From NCBI GenBank assembly GCA_903813345.2, contig CAIIXF020000001.1, positions 24,353,915-24,417,914 of the forward strand: DNA of 64,000 nt. The letters are read 5' to 3'. A program made the translations under genes and the position numbers. Positions 23,061-35,656 of the stretch are shown in pieces. A model generated the notes under the pieces. That model saw nothing but the letters and a program-made list of their open reading frames with translations, was not told the origin of the DNA and ran no database searches. Positions within the stretch are counted from its first letter, which is position 1, and every line of letters begins with the position of its first letter. The stretch comes from Owenia fusiformis. Lineage: Eukaryota > Annelida > Polychaeta > Sabellida > Oweniidae.

Positions 23061-23164
23061 ATTTATGAATATATAGTATATTAGTACTATACTAGTATAT
23101 TAGTGTTTGGATTCTTGTTTTCTGGGATATATATTTGAGATCTTTTAAATGCGCTTGTCTGGCA

Positions 23165-23277
23165 GTTGTAAGGTGCAAGATCTGATGAATAGATGACATT
23201 TTACAACAGTTTAAACCCCAGCTTATTCGAGCTTCTCAAACACATGTCGATTTTTGGGAGGGAGCATTGTTCTTTTT
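23165..23277 (-). pseudogene. Partial second copy of mariner transposase fragment
   Basis: This repeats 23911-24000 almost exactly and continues with codons SSDLAPYNC. It is a fragment of the region between the second and third catalytic Asp (NAPSQKSTCV). Together with the piece at 23.4-24.0 kb it shows a local duplication within dead mariner DNA. Confidence 0.65.
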
Positions 23278-23283
23278 TGGGGG

Positions 23284-23385
23284 GGGGAGGGCTTGTCGAG
23301 TTAGCCAAGTGGTCTAGTGTGCCACAGTAAAATCAGCTAGGCACTGATGTCACAACCATGAGATTGTGAGTTTGAGATGTGTGAA
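23284..23385 (+). ncRNA. Possible tRNA-derived SINE fragment
   Basis: cgagttagccaagtggtcta matches a Pol III A-box and D-arm of Ser/Leu-like tRNAs. A weak B-box-like gtgagtttgagatgtg lies about 60 bases downstream. There is no full cloverleaf, so a worn SINE head is more likely than a tRNA gene. Confidence 0.3.
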
Positions 23386-24000
23386 GTCCTTGTGTAAAAC
23401 CGTATGAAATTCTTGTTGCGAAATGCCAATCATGGCAGCCTTAATCATCTCTAGATCTGTGTAAAGAAGTGACCTTTCATCTTACTTTTCATGTGTCCAA
23501 AGAAATAGAAGTCGTAAGGTGCAGTATCTGATAAAAAGTAGAGAAGTCACAGAACAAAGAAAAATCGGAACGGTTCGGTACGGAACATTTTGCTTCGGAA
23601 CGGAACAATTTCTGAACGGTTCGGAACAGAGTGACTGCGTGTATAAGATTAGAATAAGTTGATCATCTAGGTCTATTTGGTAGCTAAAAGCTATTCAAAA
23701 CTCTTCAATGAGAAGGAGTGAAAAGAATGAACCTCTTTTGGTGCAAAATATTGAAAGAAAAATGCTGTTTTGTGGCGATTCAAGGGCCAAAAGTTGTGAA
23801 AGGGTAAAATGTTCATGTTCCGGAACTGAACCGAAATTCTCAATTTGTGTTCCGTTCCAAGGGCATAATTCCGCGGATTGGAACAAAATCGGGTATCCGT
23901 GACACCTCTAATGAATAGATGGCATTTTACAACAGTTTAAACCCCAGTTTATTTAAGCTTCTCAAACACATGTCGATTTTTGGGAGGGACCATTGTCCTG
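23385..24000 (-). pseudogene. mariner transposase remnant interrupted by a hAT MITE
   Basis: High to low: DNGPSQKSTC (second catalytic Asp), LNCCKMPSIH, then after the insert at 23539-23910 SDTAPYDFYFFGHMKSKMKG (third Asp) and, one frame over, DLEMIKAAMIGISQQEFHTV. The order is the C-terminal half of a mariner transposase. Stops and a frameshift make it inactive. The N-terminal half is absent. Confidence 0.75.
23539..23910. mobile_element. hAT-type MITE inside mariner coding sequence
   Basis: Ends TAGAGAAGTCACAGA and inverted TCCGTGACACCTCTA. The 8-bp flanks ataaaaag and atgaatag match at six of eight bases, consistent with an old hAT duplication. The paralogous stretch at 23180 (atctgatgaatagatg) shows the empty site. 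The interior is rich in gttcggaac-type words. Confidence 0.8.
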
Positions 24001-24629
24001 GTGATAAATATTGTTTCCCAGGTCTCTTCCTCCTAAGGGCATTGACTAGGTTTGGCTTCTAACCTGTTCATGAGCATGTCCATACAATCCAAGAGTTTTG
24101 GGTCTACCTCTGCTTCCATAGGCAAAATGATATCGCAGCATGTTATAAAGTCATTTTTTCAATAAAATTCTAACAAGCTGTTTTCACTTACAATCAAGCC
24201 ATTGCTAACTGGAAGTTGATTCTAATCACATCTACTGCTGATAGATCTCCATCAAAGCAATAAATGTTTCCCTCTACTTTCATCACAGGTTACAATAGCT
24301 TTTGTAACTTCTTCAAAAGAGAGAGTAATATAAGTAAAACAACCATGCATACTTGGATTAAATGGTGGCAATTCTCACTATTGGTAATTGAAAAGTGTAG
24401 CTTTAAAATATGTGTCGCAATAGTCTTTAAAGTAGTGGTTGGAGGTAATACTGCATTACTGACAACGGTTTGACCTTACTGGTATCAAAATTTTCTACCT
24501 GCAATGAAGAGCATTGACCTAATCAGATTCTTTAGTACACTTTAAATTGTTTTTGTTCTCACTTATGAACCATTTTGATATTTATTCAATGTGTATACAT
24601 GAATAGCGGTAAACTAATAGACTCTAAAT

Positions 24630-24790
24630 AATATGAGGTTATATAATGATTCATTCTGTATATCGTGTTTATACTCAAGTGAGTATATAATATATTCACA
24701 AGTGAGCGTAGCGAACGAGTGAATATATTATATTCTCACGAGAGTATAAAATGCACGATATACAGAATGAACCATTATATAATCTTATTA
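24630..24790. repeat. Imperfect palindrome of about 160 bp
   Basis: attcattctgtatatcgtg at the left is mirrored by cacgatatacagaatga at the right. The centre contains aagtgagcgtagcgaacgag. It would form a long hairpin and is likely a MITE or the terminal part of one. Confidence 0.7.
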
Positions 24791-25116
24791 TGCCACTCTA
24801 AGTTCAATTACAGTTGATTCAAACACAATCATAACATTATAAAAACCATAAAAATATCCCATAGCCAACTCAGTAATGCCGATTTTGATCTCGATCCATT
24901 TATGACGTCACTTGATTCTAGGAAATCATATGTAACAAAACATTCACCTCGTTCTTCGGTCAATATTCATTAGTTCCCAGAATGCACTTCTACAGTGGTA
25001 TACGCTGGAGTGTATACGGAGGAGTTGTATACGATGACGATATACCACTCTCCACTGTATATCGTTGTTATAGACCCATGTTATACAACTGTAATCGGAC
25101 TAAGAGTGGTATAATA
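24780..25116. mobile_element. MITE-like inverted-repeat unit
   Basis: cttattatgccactctaagt at the left and the mirrored agagtggtataataag at the right define arms of about 33 bp. The interior includes an internal cluster of tatac motifs. No clear target duplication. Confidence 0.5.
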
Positions 25117-25504
25117 AGATAATATAGTTTATGGCAGGTTATGATTGCTAATGTCTACTTTATGGCTAGAACCTGAGGCTGAAGGATACCTCTTTTTCAT
25201 AAATATGTTTTTGTAACTGTATTACCAGCAACACTGAACTGGCATTCACTAGATACACTTGATGCAGGAATAGAAGGAAATCTGGCAGCTTATGCTGCAA
25301 TTCTAATATAACAATTGGTATCAAGATATTCTTGTTGTTGACACTTTGGTCCCATGGCACACCCATTTCAGAGCCACTTTTTCTGTTAGGGGGTACAACT
25401 TGTTTTAAGTTATTTATGGCTTCTTGGAAATTTGAGATCGCACCAGGAGTGCTATGGATTACACTGCCGTCATTAAGTTCAACTCATTTAAGCTTGACAT
25501 TTGT

Positions 25505-26530
25505 AACCTTTGTCTTGTTAGTAGATGGGTTAACTACATTTGGACTTCATTGTATGATGCAAATGTCCCCTTTGGCATGGAAGTACCTTAGGGCAATATA
25601 AATAAATTTATCCAAAGACACAAGCTAGATGGCGCTTTATATTGGAAATATACACATTTTTCAAAATGGCCGCCAAAAATTCATCAGAGACAATATTTTT
25701 GATTCTGTGCATGCTACAATTATAAGATTGGTGTAAAAAAAAGACAGCGATGTAGTCGTAGAATCTATTTTATTAGATCTTGAGTCTTGAAAATTAAGAA
25801 CTTCCACTTTATATTCAAAATATACGCGTTTTTCAAAATGACTGCCAGAAATATTACAAAGAAGATATCTTGCTTTACGAATACTTACAAATTAAGATTT
25901 TTTACCTTACAAAATGTCCCCTTTGGCATTGACATACCTTAGGGCAATAGAAACAAATTTACCCAATGACACAAGCTAGATGGCGCTTTATATTGGAAAT
26001 ATACACATTTTTCGAAATGGCCGCCAAAAATACATCAGAGACAATAGTTTTGCTTCTGTGCATGCTACAATTATAAGAGTGGTGTCAAAAATATATTAAT
26101 GTAGTTGTAGAATCTATTTAATTAGGTTTCGAATCTTGTAAATTCAGCACTTGCACTTTATATCCAAAATATATGCATTTTTCAAAATGGCTGCCAGAAA
26201 TATAACAAAGAAGATATCTTCGCTTCTAAGCATGCTGCAATGATAAGAGTGGTGTCAAAGTATACATAATATTGGGTTGTTGAATCCATTTAAATTGTTC
26301 TTTCAAAATAAGAATTTTCACTTTATAGGAAAGTATGCGTTTTTAAAAATGGCCACCAGAAATATAACAATGATGATATCTTCACATCAGTGCTTGCCAC
26401 ACTGATGTAACGATTGGTGTCAAGATTTTATATTTATGGGGTATGAGAATCAATTTTATTAAGTCTTGTGAGATTATAGTTTTCACTTTGCATTGGAAAT
26501 ATATGCAGCTGAAAATATAACAAAAATTGT
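25505..26530. repeat. Tandem array of about 180/360-bp units, forward arm
   Basis: Units share actttatattggaaatatac, acatttttcaaaatggccgc, catcagagacaat and gcatgctacaattataag. The period is about 180 bp, and two full 360-bp higher units start near 25558 and 25915. The last units (26300-26530) are degenerate. Inverted copies lie at 28.74-29.04 and 30.99-31.2 kb. Confidence 0.8.
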
Positions 26531-26689
26531 ATCTTTGCTAACAAAGATTGTACCTTTGCTAACAAAAATTGTATCTTTGCTAACAAAAAGTGTATCTTTG
26601 CTAAAAGTTTCTTTACTTCTGGGCAAAATATTTCATAAAATTGGCTTCAAAATCTACATTTTTTGGGAATGTAAAATCTATTCAATTAC

Positions 26690-26995
26690 TCAGATGCAAG
26701 TACATGTAGGTAGTCACCACTTTCCCCACCAGGTGGTTAATTCGGGTGAAATAACATTGCAGGGTATTACAAAGTTCCCTTGAACTTGAATATTCTTAAT
26801 TTTTAGTGGTTCACATTTCACATCACTCTTTTGTATCTGATAGTTGTACAAACTAAAATATCTCCAGTTAAAGAAAATATTATCTGCACAACACAAGAAA
26901 AGATATTTCACTTTTTGTGTTTTACAACATGGGGACTATGGGGAATATCCCTGACCTAAATGTCACATTTTCGAAGAAAATTCAATTTTTAAGTT
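26690..26995 (+). repeat. Interspersed repeat family R, copy 1
   Basis: It begins actcagatgc and has ccaccaggtgg, gcagggtattacaaa, aacacaagaaaagatattt and acaacatggggactatgggg. The same blocks occur at 47.1-47.4 kb, at 59.2-60.75 kb and inverted at 42.79-42.92 kb. Non-coding. Confidence 0.75.
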
Positions 26996-28739
26996 GATGA
27001 TTATAATCGTTTTCGCCTTAACACAGCAAATGTGTATTTATCTTTCAATGTTCTTTTTACTCAAATTCACCAAAAAGACCAGTGTCTCTTTAATAACTTG
27101 CAATAAACATGCATATGCAATGGTAGTGCAACTTAAGTTGTTGCAATGCAACATACATGTGATATGTGATATGACATGTGAGAAATGTGATAGATAGAAA
27201 CCACTCAGGACAGACATACATATGTACCTACAGTTAGAAAGGGCCAGAAACCTTCTGGCGAGAGAAAATCTTGGAAGATCGGAATAGATTTCAAGGGCTG
27301 CATATTATGACAGTATTGCAGAACCCTCTTCATATCCTCTGACCAAATCATGGACGATGTCTTTGTTTACCGAGTCTTCCACTAATCCAACCAACAAACT
27401 TTTAAGCTTGTTGTTGATTGGCAACCATTTTGAAAAAGACATGTATGTACACACATACAGCACTGAATATTGTCATATTGAGAAAAATATTCTTATTTTC
27501 TCATTTCAACATTTAAGAGATTAAAGATTTTAAACGGCAATATGTCTTTCACCATGAGTACTTTCTGGCCATAAATACAGTGTTCATTATTAAAAAAAAT
27601 GTGTTTTATTCCAAGTGAAGTCCCCATGATTGTAGAATATGAATCCAACTTTCTGGAAAATTATGGATTAGGATCCCATCCCTTGACACTTTTTTAAAAT
27701 GTTAAGCTTATTTTGTAAAAAGATGATCTTGTTTTTCTCAATTAAAACATATCAAAAGTTGCCTCACTTTATATCAACAATTACTTAAAAGGGGACGGTA
27801 TTTGAAATGCACTGAAGTTGAAAACCACATCTCCCATGCTATCCATTGTTTTCAGCATAGTTTCCATCATCGCAAATTGATATTCAAAACTACACTTTCA
27901 AACTATTCTACTTTTGAAGATGTATAAGAGCCCTTATTAGATATAATTTTTTGTAATATTTTCCATAGCCATTGAAAAAAGGCATACATTTTCAATAAAA
28001 ACAAAATGTTTGTTAACTAATAGACATACAGTACAATATCAGAATTTCCGCTGATTTAAACATTTTGGTGACCATTTAGTCAACGCTAAAAATTTACCCT
28101 GCGTGCAGAGTCTAGTTAAACTACACTCTGCCTAGTAGAGACCATATTACAGTTTAGTAGCCCCGCCCCCACGACAGGTACTGGTGACAGTTAGGGTAAT
28201 AATTAATCACTTTTGACATACGCGCTGACCTTTCTTCCACTAATCAGCGAGCTTGAAGAAACATACGCCAAATGCGTTCTAATTAAATATGCGCATGTCA
28301 TTGGTCAATTCCGAGCTCAACGATGACGTCAGAAGGAATGACCATATATAGAACGTCGGTCAAATTTGGCCGACGGACACTGATTGGCGCGGTGAGTTCA
28401 CAGGTTTATTTTAGTTTGAAAGAGTGAAGACGGAGCTCTCTTTTAAGAAGTGAAGTCAAACGAATACAAAGGGTACTAAAAATTATATTTAGACAATAAA
28501 AAAATTGAGATCTAATTTAATATAATGTAACCATACCTTGACGACATATCTAGTAAGTAATAGCTAATCAACTCCTTCTCTGGGACATTTTGAATTTTCT
28601 GAGGCATTAATCATAAAATTAACACCATCTTCAATTTAATTGAGTACATATGGCCATACTTTGAAGGAATCTGACAAAAATTGCAAAATCATACATAAGA
28701 CAGACGATGTTCTGACAGACTGACGGACGGAGGGCTTCA
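26996..28739. other. No gene seen
   Basis: AT-rich non-coding DNA. A - strand stretch (27420-27230) has a coding-like frame with one stop, and I could not assign it to any family. Confidence 0.5.
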
Positions 28740-29045
28740 CTACATCCCTACTGAACTTTCTTCGTTGGGAAAATAAAGACTATAAACCTTATCAAATGAA
28801 TTCCACCCCCCATTAATGTATACTTGAACATCAATCTTACTATTGAAGCATGCATAACAAGTGAAGATATCATCTTTGTTACATCTCTGGCGGCCATTTT
28901 GAAAAAGGCATAATTTTTTGATATAAAGAGGAAGTTCCTAATTTTCAAGTCTCAAACCCATACTAAATTGATTCTTCACTCACAGTATGTATTTTTAGCC
29001 ACCAATCGTATCATTATAGTATGCATAGAAGAAAACATCCCTTAC
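28740..29045. repeat. Inverted arm of the 25.5-kb array, first part
   Basis: Reverse-orientation units (gcggccattttgaaaaaggc, then the cataattttttgatataaag stretch) matching 25.6-26.3 kb. The array is broken at about 29050 by the GC-rich element and resumes at about 30990. Confidence 0.7.
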
Positions 29046-29056
29046 GGAAAATAAAA

Positions 29057-30988
29057 GCTGTGACAGCGCTGCTACAGCGCTGTCGCAGCGCTGTGACAGC
29101 ATATAGGCTTAAACTGATGGCTGGATCAATTTCAGCGACAATGCTCTCACATCCATACGCTGCGAGAACGCTGTGAGAGCGCTGTCACAGCATTCTATTT
29201 CCATCCATCACTGCGAGAGGGATGTGACAGTAATTAAGTGGCTGGATCAATTACAGCAACATGCTATCTTAGCCAGAGTTTGTGGCAGCGCTCTCACAGC
29301 GCTCTCACAGCCCTCTCACAGCAGGAAGTACCAATGCATTGTGGGTTAAAAAATTCAAACTGAAAATCAGTTAGAGCAGGAAGTTTGTAGGAGGAAAAAG
29401 CAAAGGAATTATGCTGAAATGGCCATCATATCATTACTGATTTATAAAGCACATGTAAGGTATTGCACTACTGATTATTTATAGATACCTTTGGAATGTT
29501 TTAGTGATCTAAGGAAAAGGATCAAATGATATGAATTTTGTGCAAGTTAGTACTGGTTAAACTAGAAGTCTGAAATATCAATGTATAGTCCATATAAACT
29601 ATATGTCCATATAAAGACTTGCAGATGAACTTTGTAATTTCAGAAAATTCCAGGTTGGTTCACATTTGATAAGTTGAATTGGTTAAATGACTTAAAATAT
29701 GTATGCAAAAATGCTAAAGGAAATGACCAAAAATTGTTGCAGAACCCATCCAGACATAAGAAAAAAACATGTTGGGCCTGAAGCCAATGAGGGGGTCACC
29801 TTTCAGAAAATTCACAGTTGGTTCACCCCTCCTCCCTCTCCTGCCAGTCATAAGGAAAACAAACTCCAGCTAATTTCATGGCCAGTTCATTTAAATATGA
29901 ATATAAATGAGTTGGTCATGAATTAGTAGGTTAATCCATCAGCCAACAACCAGCAGTTGGATTGGCAAATGTTAGCTAAGTCGATCAAGTCAAAGAGAGT
30001 AATTGTTTATGAAACTTGTCAAATAATAGTACAATAACGTCATTTCCAAGGGCAATATAGTGAAATATTGGGCTGAGGGCCGAAGGCCCAAGGTCCAATA
30101 TTTCACTATATTGCTCGCAGAAATGACTTTATTAGTATTATTACCACTGTTGACGACCAGGGCTGAAATAGCAAGAAAATCTTACGCATTGAACGATATC
30201 TAATTTCCCAGGGAAAAATTGCCGGTCCAGAATATATTCTACACCGGTCCATATGGACCACCACTATGACGTCACACATTTCTCAGGTCGATATAGTAAA
30301 AAAATGAATGCCTTCTAAACAAGCACTAAAACCCCTAGAACTGGCCCGGCAAGGTGGTAATAACTGGTAATAATAAAGGTTGGAAACAAAAGAAATAGCT
30401 AATAATTGCTCCCCTTAGCAGGCACTCCAATCTCAACCCATATTATTAAAATCGTTTCTTATTAAAGTTTAGTCAACTAGTCAAATAGAGTTACTAATTT
30501 CGTTAATGGGATTCATATTAATATTGGTATGTATGCAGCAAAAATAGTGACTGGCCAGGTTTAACAGTGTGACTGGTAAGATGTAACAGTTATTTTTTAA
30601 TTTTGATTACCCATTACTAGTATTACAAGCCTAGAATCTACTTTTTCCATGCTGAATTTGAAATTTATAATTTGAAACGTTTTAAAGATATTTAGATTTA
30701 TAGGCTATAGGTAATTAAGATTTATGTGTATGAAGGATACATAATCAATGCCATATATGGCAATGCTGTGACAGCGCTGTCGCAGCCTCATTTGCATGGT
30801 ACATTCCGATGGGCTGTCACAGCGCTTTGAGAGCGCTGTCACAGCGCTGTGAGAGCGCTGTCGCAGCGCTGTGACAGCGGGCTGTGAGAGCGCTGTGACA
30901 GCGGGCTGCGAGAGCGCTGTGACAGCATGCTGCGAGAGCGCTGTGACAGCGGGCTGTGAGAGCGCTGTGACAGCGGGCTGTGACAGCC
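29057..30988. mobile_element. Element bounded by GC-rich CTGTGACAGCG arrays
   Basis: Both ends carry runs of gctgtgacagcgctg/gctgtgagagcgctg units (29057-29332 and 30766-30988) in otherwise AT-rich DNA. The right array has a regular unit of about 24 bp (gagagcgctgtgacagcgggctgt). The block interrupts the inverted array arm: cgccat repeats continue on both sides. The words are self-complementary (agcgct), so each array can fold. The interior has no recognisable transposase. Fold-back-type element is the best guess. Confidence 0.6.
30045..30118. repeat. Palindrome gcaatatagtgaaatattgg
   Basis: gcaatatagtgaaatattgg and its mirror ccaatatttcactatattgc flank a short GGGCCGAAGGCCC core. Outer inverted words (gtcatttc/gaaatgac) extend it. 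It probably belongs to a MITE reaching to about 30365, since attattaccac at 30137 is mirrored by gtggtaataac at 30354. Confidence 0.7.
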
Positions 30989-30989
30989 A

Positions 30990-31205
30990 GTAAATTTGTA
31001 TAAGGGATATTGTCTCCGTTGTATTTTTGGCGGCCATTTTGAAAAATTTGAATATTTCCAATATAAAGCGCCATCTGGCGTGTGTCTTTGGATAAATTTG
31101 ATTCTATGGTCCTAAGGTACTCTCATGTCAAAGGAAACGTTTGCATCATAGATTGAAGTCCTGACCCCCTAAAATGCAGTTAACCCATCTACTATGTTGG
31201 GGAAA
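30990..31205. repeat. Inverted arm of the 25.5-kb array, second part
   Basis: tggcggccattttgaaaaat, ccaatataaagcgccatctg, tttgcatcatagattgaagt and gcagttaacccatctac are the mirror of 25505-25680. The arm therefore includes the unique flank (gtagatgggttaac) and not only the array. Confidence 0.8.
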
Positions 31206-34200
31206 ATCAAAGCCAACTTATGACATGAGGAGTCATGCATGGTGAATCGATTTAATACTCTTAGCAGAGCAGTCCTTTTCTATCCTCCTTGTATGTGGTA
31301 AATTGCTCATTGTTGAGTTTTAATTTATGGGTTCTTGGTTTTCTCTTTGGATTATTTACAAAGTAAGGATTGTTCTTTGAGTCCGAACCCATCCATGAAT
31401 CAAGAGAACTTTTCAATGATTATTGATTATATTCTCTTTGTAACAATTCAAGCTTTAAACAAATATTTTCCTCCATTTTCAACGATAAAAAGTGACTCTA
31501 CAAGTAGCATTGTTACTGGGAAAGATGAGGCCATTGATGTATAAGAATAACTGATTTGTGTGATAAGCCATTATGAAAGAAATTTCAACAGAATAGTGCT
31601 AAGAACATATTTGCTTTCTGTGAGTGGTCTGTCACACAAAGCATGTTGGGAACACTTGTCTAAAAGGAACAGGTTTGGCCATTCCAAAGAGTGCATTTCT
31701 TTTTTTTTTACTTTTAACACTGCAATAGAAAACGCCTTATTTTTTTTATTTCAGTGCTCTGTAATGAAAAATATGATTTTAAGATAGAACATGGTTGAAC
31801 TGAAGAACGAAACAAAAATAAGCTCATATTAAAATTGCATTGATCAGATCTTAAAGATATACCATAGCTTTCTCGCCCAGCCAATCAATGGCATGCCATT
31901 ATTATTGCTCATATAATATCTCACATACCATGGATATATCTTTAGAATAAGGTATGGGTATTCAATTGCCGCAATATTGAAAGAATCAACAGAACAACCG
32001 ACCTTAAGAATTAAACACAATTGATTCCTCGGCTAGCGAGGGGAACCCCCGTTGAGTCATCAAAGTGCCCACACGCACTTTGAACCAGGCAGCCAATCAG
32101 GTTCATGATAAACAAATTCAACTAACAATCAGATAACAGGGGATTTTCCTGGTATATTCAAACTTCAGAATTAATTTCCATGAAATAATCAGATCGGTCA
32201 GTACAATCTCAAAATTATCACTGAAAGCAGAGGATTTGGGACTTCTGCGTTGGTAAGTAGAGAGGTGCATATGTGGTGAATCTCAATATGCAAAGAGTCT
32301 TGCTTGTACTACCCTATGGTATAGAGTCTCTTTAAAGAAAAACCAAGAAAAATAGCCTAATAGCGACTTATCAAGGGCGACAAGTCATGTTAGTCCAATG
32401 AGCAGTACAGTGTACGTCAATCATCCAGGGTTAATCATGTACTGAAGCTAGTACAGTATGCAACAATATGAAGGTTAAGATTAGCATAAATAGCCCATTT
32501 ACCTATACTAAGCATTATTTTACCTAAGTTACAGGGTTTGTGATATGTTATTTCCTATAATTGGCCAAAGGTGATTGGGAAATGTATCTTTTTATCCAAC
32601 AAATTATGTCGTTTATAGATCAAATACCATTCATTAAACTTCAGAGTAGTGACAACAAACATTTTTTTTCGATCTTCAAACACAACCATTGATGTTCTAA
32701 AGATGTCATGGGATGATGCATAGAATTGTTGAATTTTTACATTCTTCATCAATTTTGCTTATTGTAAATGTATGAAATTGGTCATTTTCTCATGGTTTTA
32801 ATTGATTAATTTTACTATTTTTTCACTCTCATTGCTGGATTATGCTAGAAATTTAACATTTCTCCTGAAGTCACTGCCCCTTTAGCAACACACCCTTTAA
32901 CAACCCCCCCCCCTTTACAGTAGCTACACCACACTCTTTTTTTAAATGTATAAGGTGGATCCCGGCTATGGCATTAATGGTTGAGAAATAGGGATCAAAA
33001 CCAGTCATAGTTTTCTCCTGATGACCATTGTGAATTATTGTGTTTTATGGATTATGGCGACGGCTTTTGTAAATAATGGATGTTGACCCTTTGAAATGCC
33101 TATGGACTTGGAGACTGGATTTTATCAATCTCACATCATTTGAGACTGAATGCTCTATCTTGTATGAGTATTTGTATCTACAACTATTTTTGATGTTATG
33201 AGTATTGGATATCAATTTCTAATTTTTTCTTCAACATGTATTGTATTGACTTCAGTATGAATGAAATGTCCCTTGGTGTTCTGGGCTTGGATTGTGATAT
33301 CGGTTCTTGAATGGTGGGGGAAAGGGGGTATTAGACATTGTTTCTTTTCACATTAGATCATGGTTTTGGGATATATGTTTTTTTTTCTTAACTGGTATGC
33401 ACTTAGAGTTTGCCTTTTCTTGCTAAGTTCCATTACAACTTTTGGTCCTTTCCCTTTGGCACTTGTGCTTAGATATTTAACAGTTCTTGGTCGTGACATA
33501 TACTGTTAGATGCCATTTAGATTAGTGTTGATATTGAATAAAGAATACATTGATGTTTACAAATATGAGAAAGCATAATTTCAATTCAATTTGTTCATTT
33601 CAAAATTCCATCATACACTATTTCAGAAATAACATGAAAAAGACACCCCAAGGGGCGTATATATTCCATGGGTCATAATTTTTGATAGTAATGTTTTAGT
33701 CGTAGATCAAAAGCTGAATGAATCAAAATGAAAGAGATTAGTATACTTTATGAAAAATGGCAAAGGTGAAGTTGAATTCAAAAGAGCTTTTAATGGATTT
33801 TTATGAGTTGCTCGTAGCACTTTGTCTCAGTGACTCTAAAATACTATTGCTGGCACTGATCTAAAAATCAGGAGACTTTCTTAAATATTTTTTGTGTCCG
33901 TTTGTGTCAGCCACAGACATGAGACAGTTTTTGGTTAATACTATATTGATTGACATGTTTTTACGTTCATCTCCGCGTTTATGAGGCATTGATCAATGCG
34001 TTTATCATTAACCTATTTTTGTGTTTATTTTTGAAATAATTTAAACATTAAAACTTGTTTATGTGTTTCTATTTTAACACAAAAATGTGTTTCAGGGCTT
34101 GCAACAGATAATTGACATGAAAATGTTTTTATCTCTAATAATGTGTTAATAAAGTGTTTATGTTTAATGCTTCTGAAACACTTAAAAAACACCAAGAATA

Positions 34201-34870
34201 AAATGTTATAAAAGTTCACATTTTATTCAAAATAATCAATATTGAATGAATTGAGCTACAGCTTTGAATGTCAGTATCTTACATATATTTCAATACTAAA
34301 GACTAATGAGTAAAATTTTAACTAAATATTTTTGGATAGTTCTTCACATACAGTAGTTTCTCACTTATGTTTTCCACATATCATTGTAGTTCTCCCTACC
34401 TATATAGGTCACAATTATACATTATTGTATAAGGACAAAGTTTGTTTTTGACTCTGTTACATACTGACCATAAAAAATTGTTGAATTGAAATGTCTGTTA
34501 TCACATATTTCTATTTCAATTGTCTTTCAAATTTTTATCTTTGAGCTATATTTAATAAGTTCATTCCCTTTTTAAAGGAAGATGGTTCTCCTACAACTTT
34601 TTCTTGTAGAAAACCAAGACATTGAGTGTATATTGCAGGGTATTCTAAATTACAAATATAATAGACACATAGACTTAAAATAATGGCTTGCTTGATTGTA
34701 CAGTCTGTTACCCGGATGAAATCTTTTTGGCGCTTTTCAAGCCACTCTCTATCTCTTCCTCTACTGTTTACATTCCTAGTTTACTTCTTTCTTTCTCTAC
34801 TTTATTAGGTTGACTTATCTTTGTCAACTTCCTTACTCTGTTGTGTAGATTTTGTCTTATCATCACTCGA
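31206..34870. other. No gene seen
   Basis: AT-rich non-coding DNA. There is a C-run at 32905 and several T-runs. Short open frames here show no family motif. Confidence 0.5.
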
Positions 34871-34875
34871 TTTCT

Positions 34876-34940
34876 TATTGTCTCTATCAGTGGGTTTCTT
34901 ATTGTCTCTATCAGTGGGTTTCTTATTGTCTCTATCAGAT
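34876..34940. repeat. Short tandem repeat, 26-bp unit
   Basis: tgtctctatcagtgggtttc followed by ttat occurs two and a half times. Confidence 0.85.
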
Positions 34941-35186
34941 TAGACATGATGGAGAAACGAAATGGCAGACATGTGGCAATTATCTTTGCCTAGCTATGTT
35001 TGAGTGTTAAAGAACCATACCAGGAGTCCTGACCAGGAGTCATGGCTTTGGTAATATACATACGTTTTTCTCATTAAATGTCTTGCAAAACCAATATCTT
35101 TATAATGGTACATAAAATGGTTCTCCATCCAACTGGGTTAATCTGAAATGGAATTCAAGATAATTTATGGATTGCATAGTTATTTA

Positions 35187-35505
35187 TCAAATGCTTTTTC
35201 TTAAAAGATAGAAAACTTTCTCCCATGAAAAGATAATACAATACAAAGATACAGGTAATGACATGGGAAACATTTGAACAAAGAGGCTCTCTATTGCATA
35301 CATATTTTTGAGAACATTCAGAACCATATATGCATGAATTAGCATCCTCAACCATTTAATCTCTCTGGTGAACACTTGCTTCATCAAATCTGGAGCTTCA
35401 ACATGAAGATTGTAGCTGTCCACCTGAAATATGTCCCTAGTTTTTCTCTCTTCTATGATGGTTTCCATGAGCGTTTCTTTTTCTACATTACCTAAAACAT
35501 TTGAG
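35187..35505 (-). CDS. Possible exon of an unrecognised gene
   Basis: After a plausible acceptor (CAAATGTTTTAG, - strand) the frame runs GNVEKETLMETIIEERKT, then DIFQVDSYNLHVEAP, then LMKQVFTREIKWLRMLIHAY. The first 60 or so residues look coding in composition; the rest becomes hydrophobic and less convincing. I do not recognise a domain, and no clear donor or neighbouring exon was found. It could be a transposon fragment. Confidence 0.25.
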
Positions 35506-35656
35506 AATCAATAATATGGCTTAAGAAATAACATTAAGTTAATCTGTTGTGATATGCTGAAGTTAACTGCAGATTTCTAGTATATAGGACTTTAATTTTT
35601 TCAAAAATAGACCTCACATCTTCTCTGGGGAAGGATAGTATCTTAAATAATCTATT

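Noticed and set aside
27230-27420. A coding-like minus-strand stretch (SVNKDIVHDLVRGYEEG).
   Set aside because: It has an internal stop, no family match I can name and no splice sites. Kept only as a remark.
30705-31074. Open frames encoding ALSQPAVT- and ARCHSAL-type repeats.
   Set aside because: They are translations of the 24-bp GC-rich minisatellite. Several frames are open because the unit length is a multiple of three.
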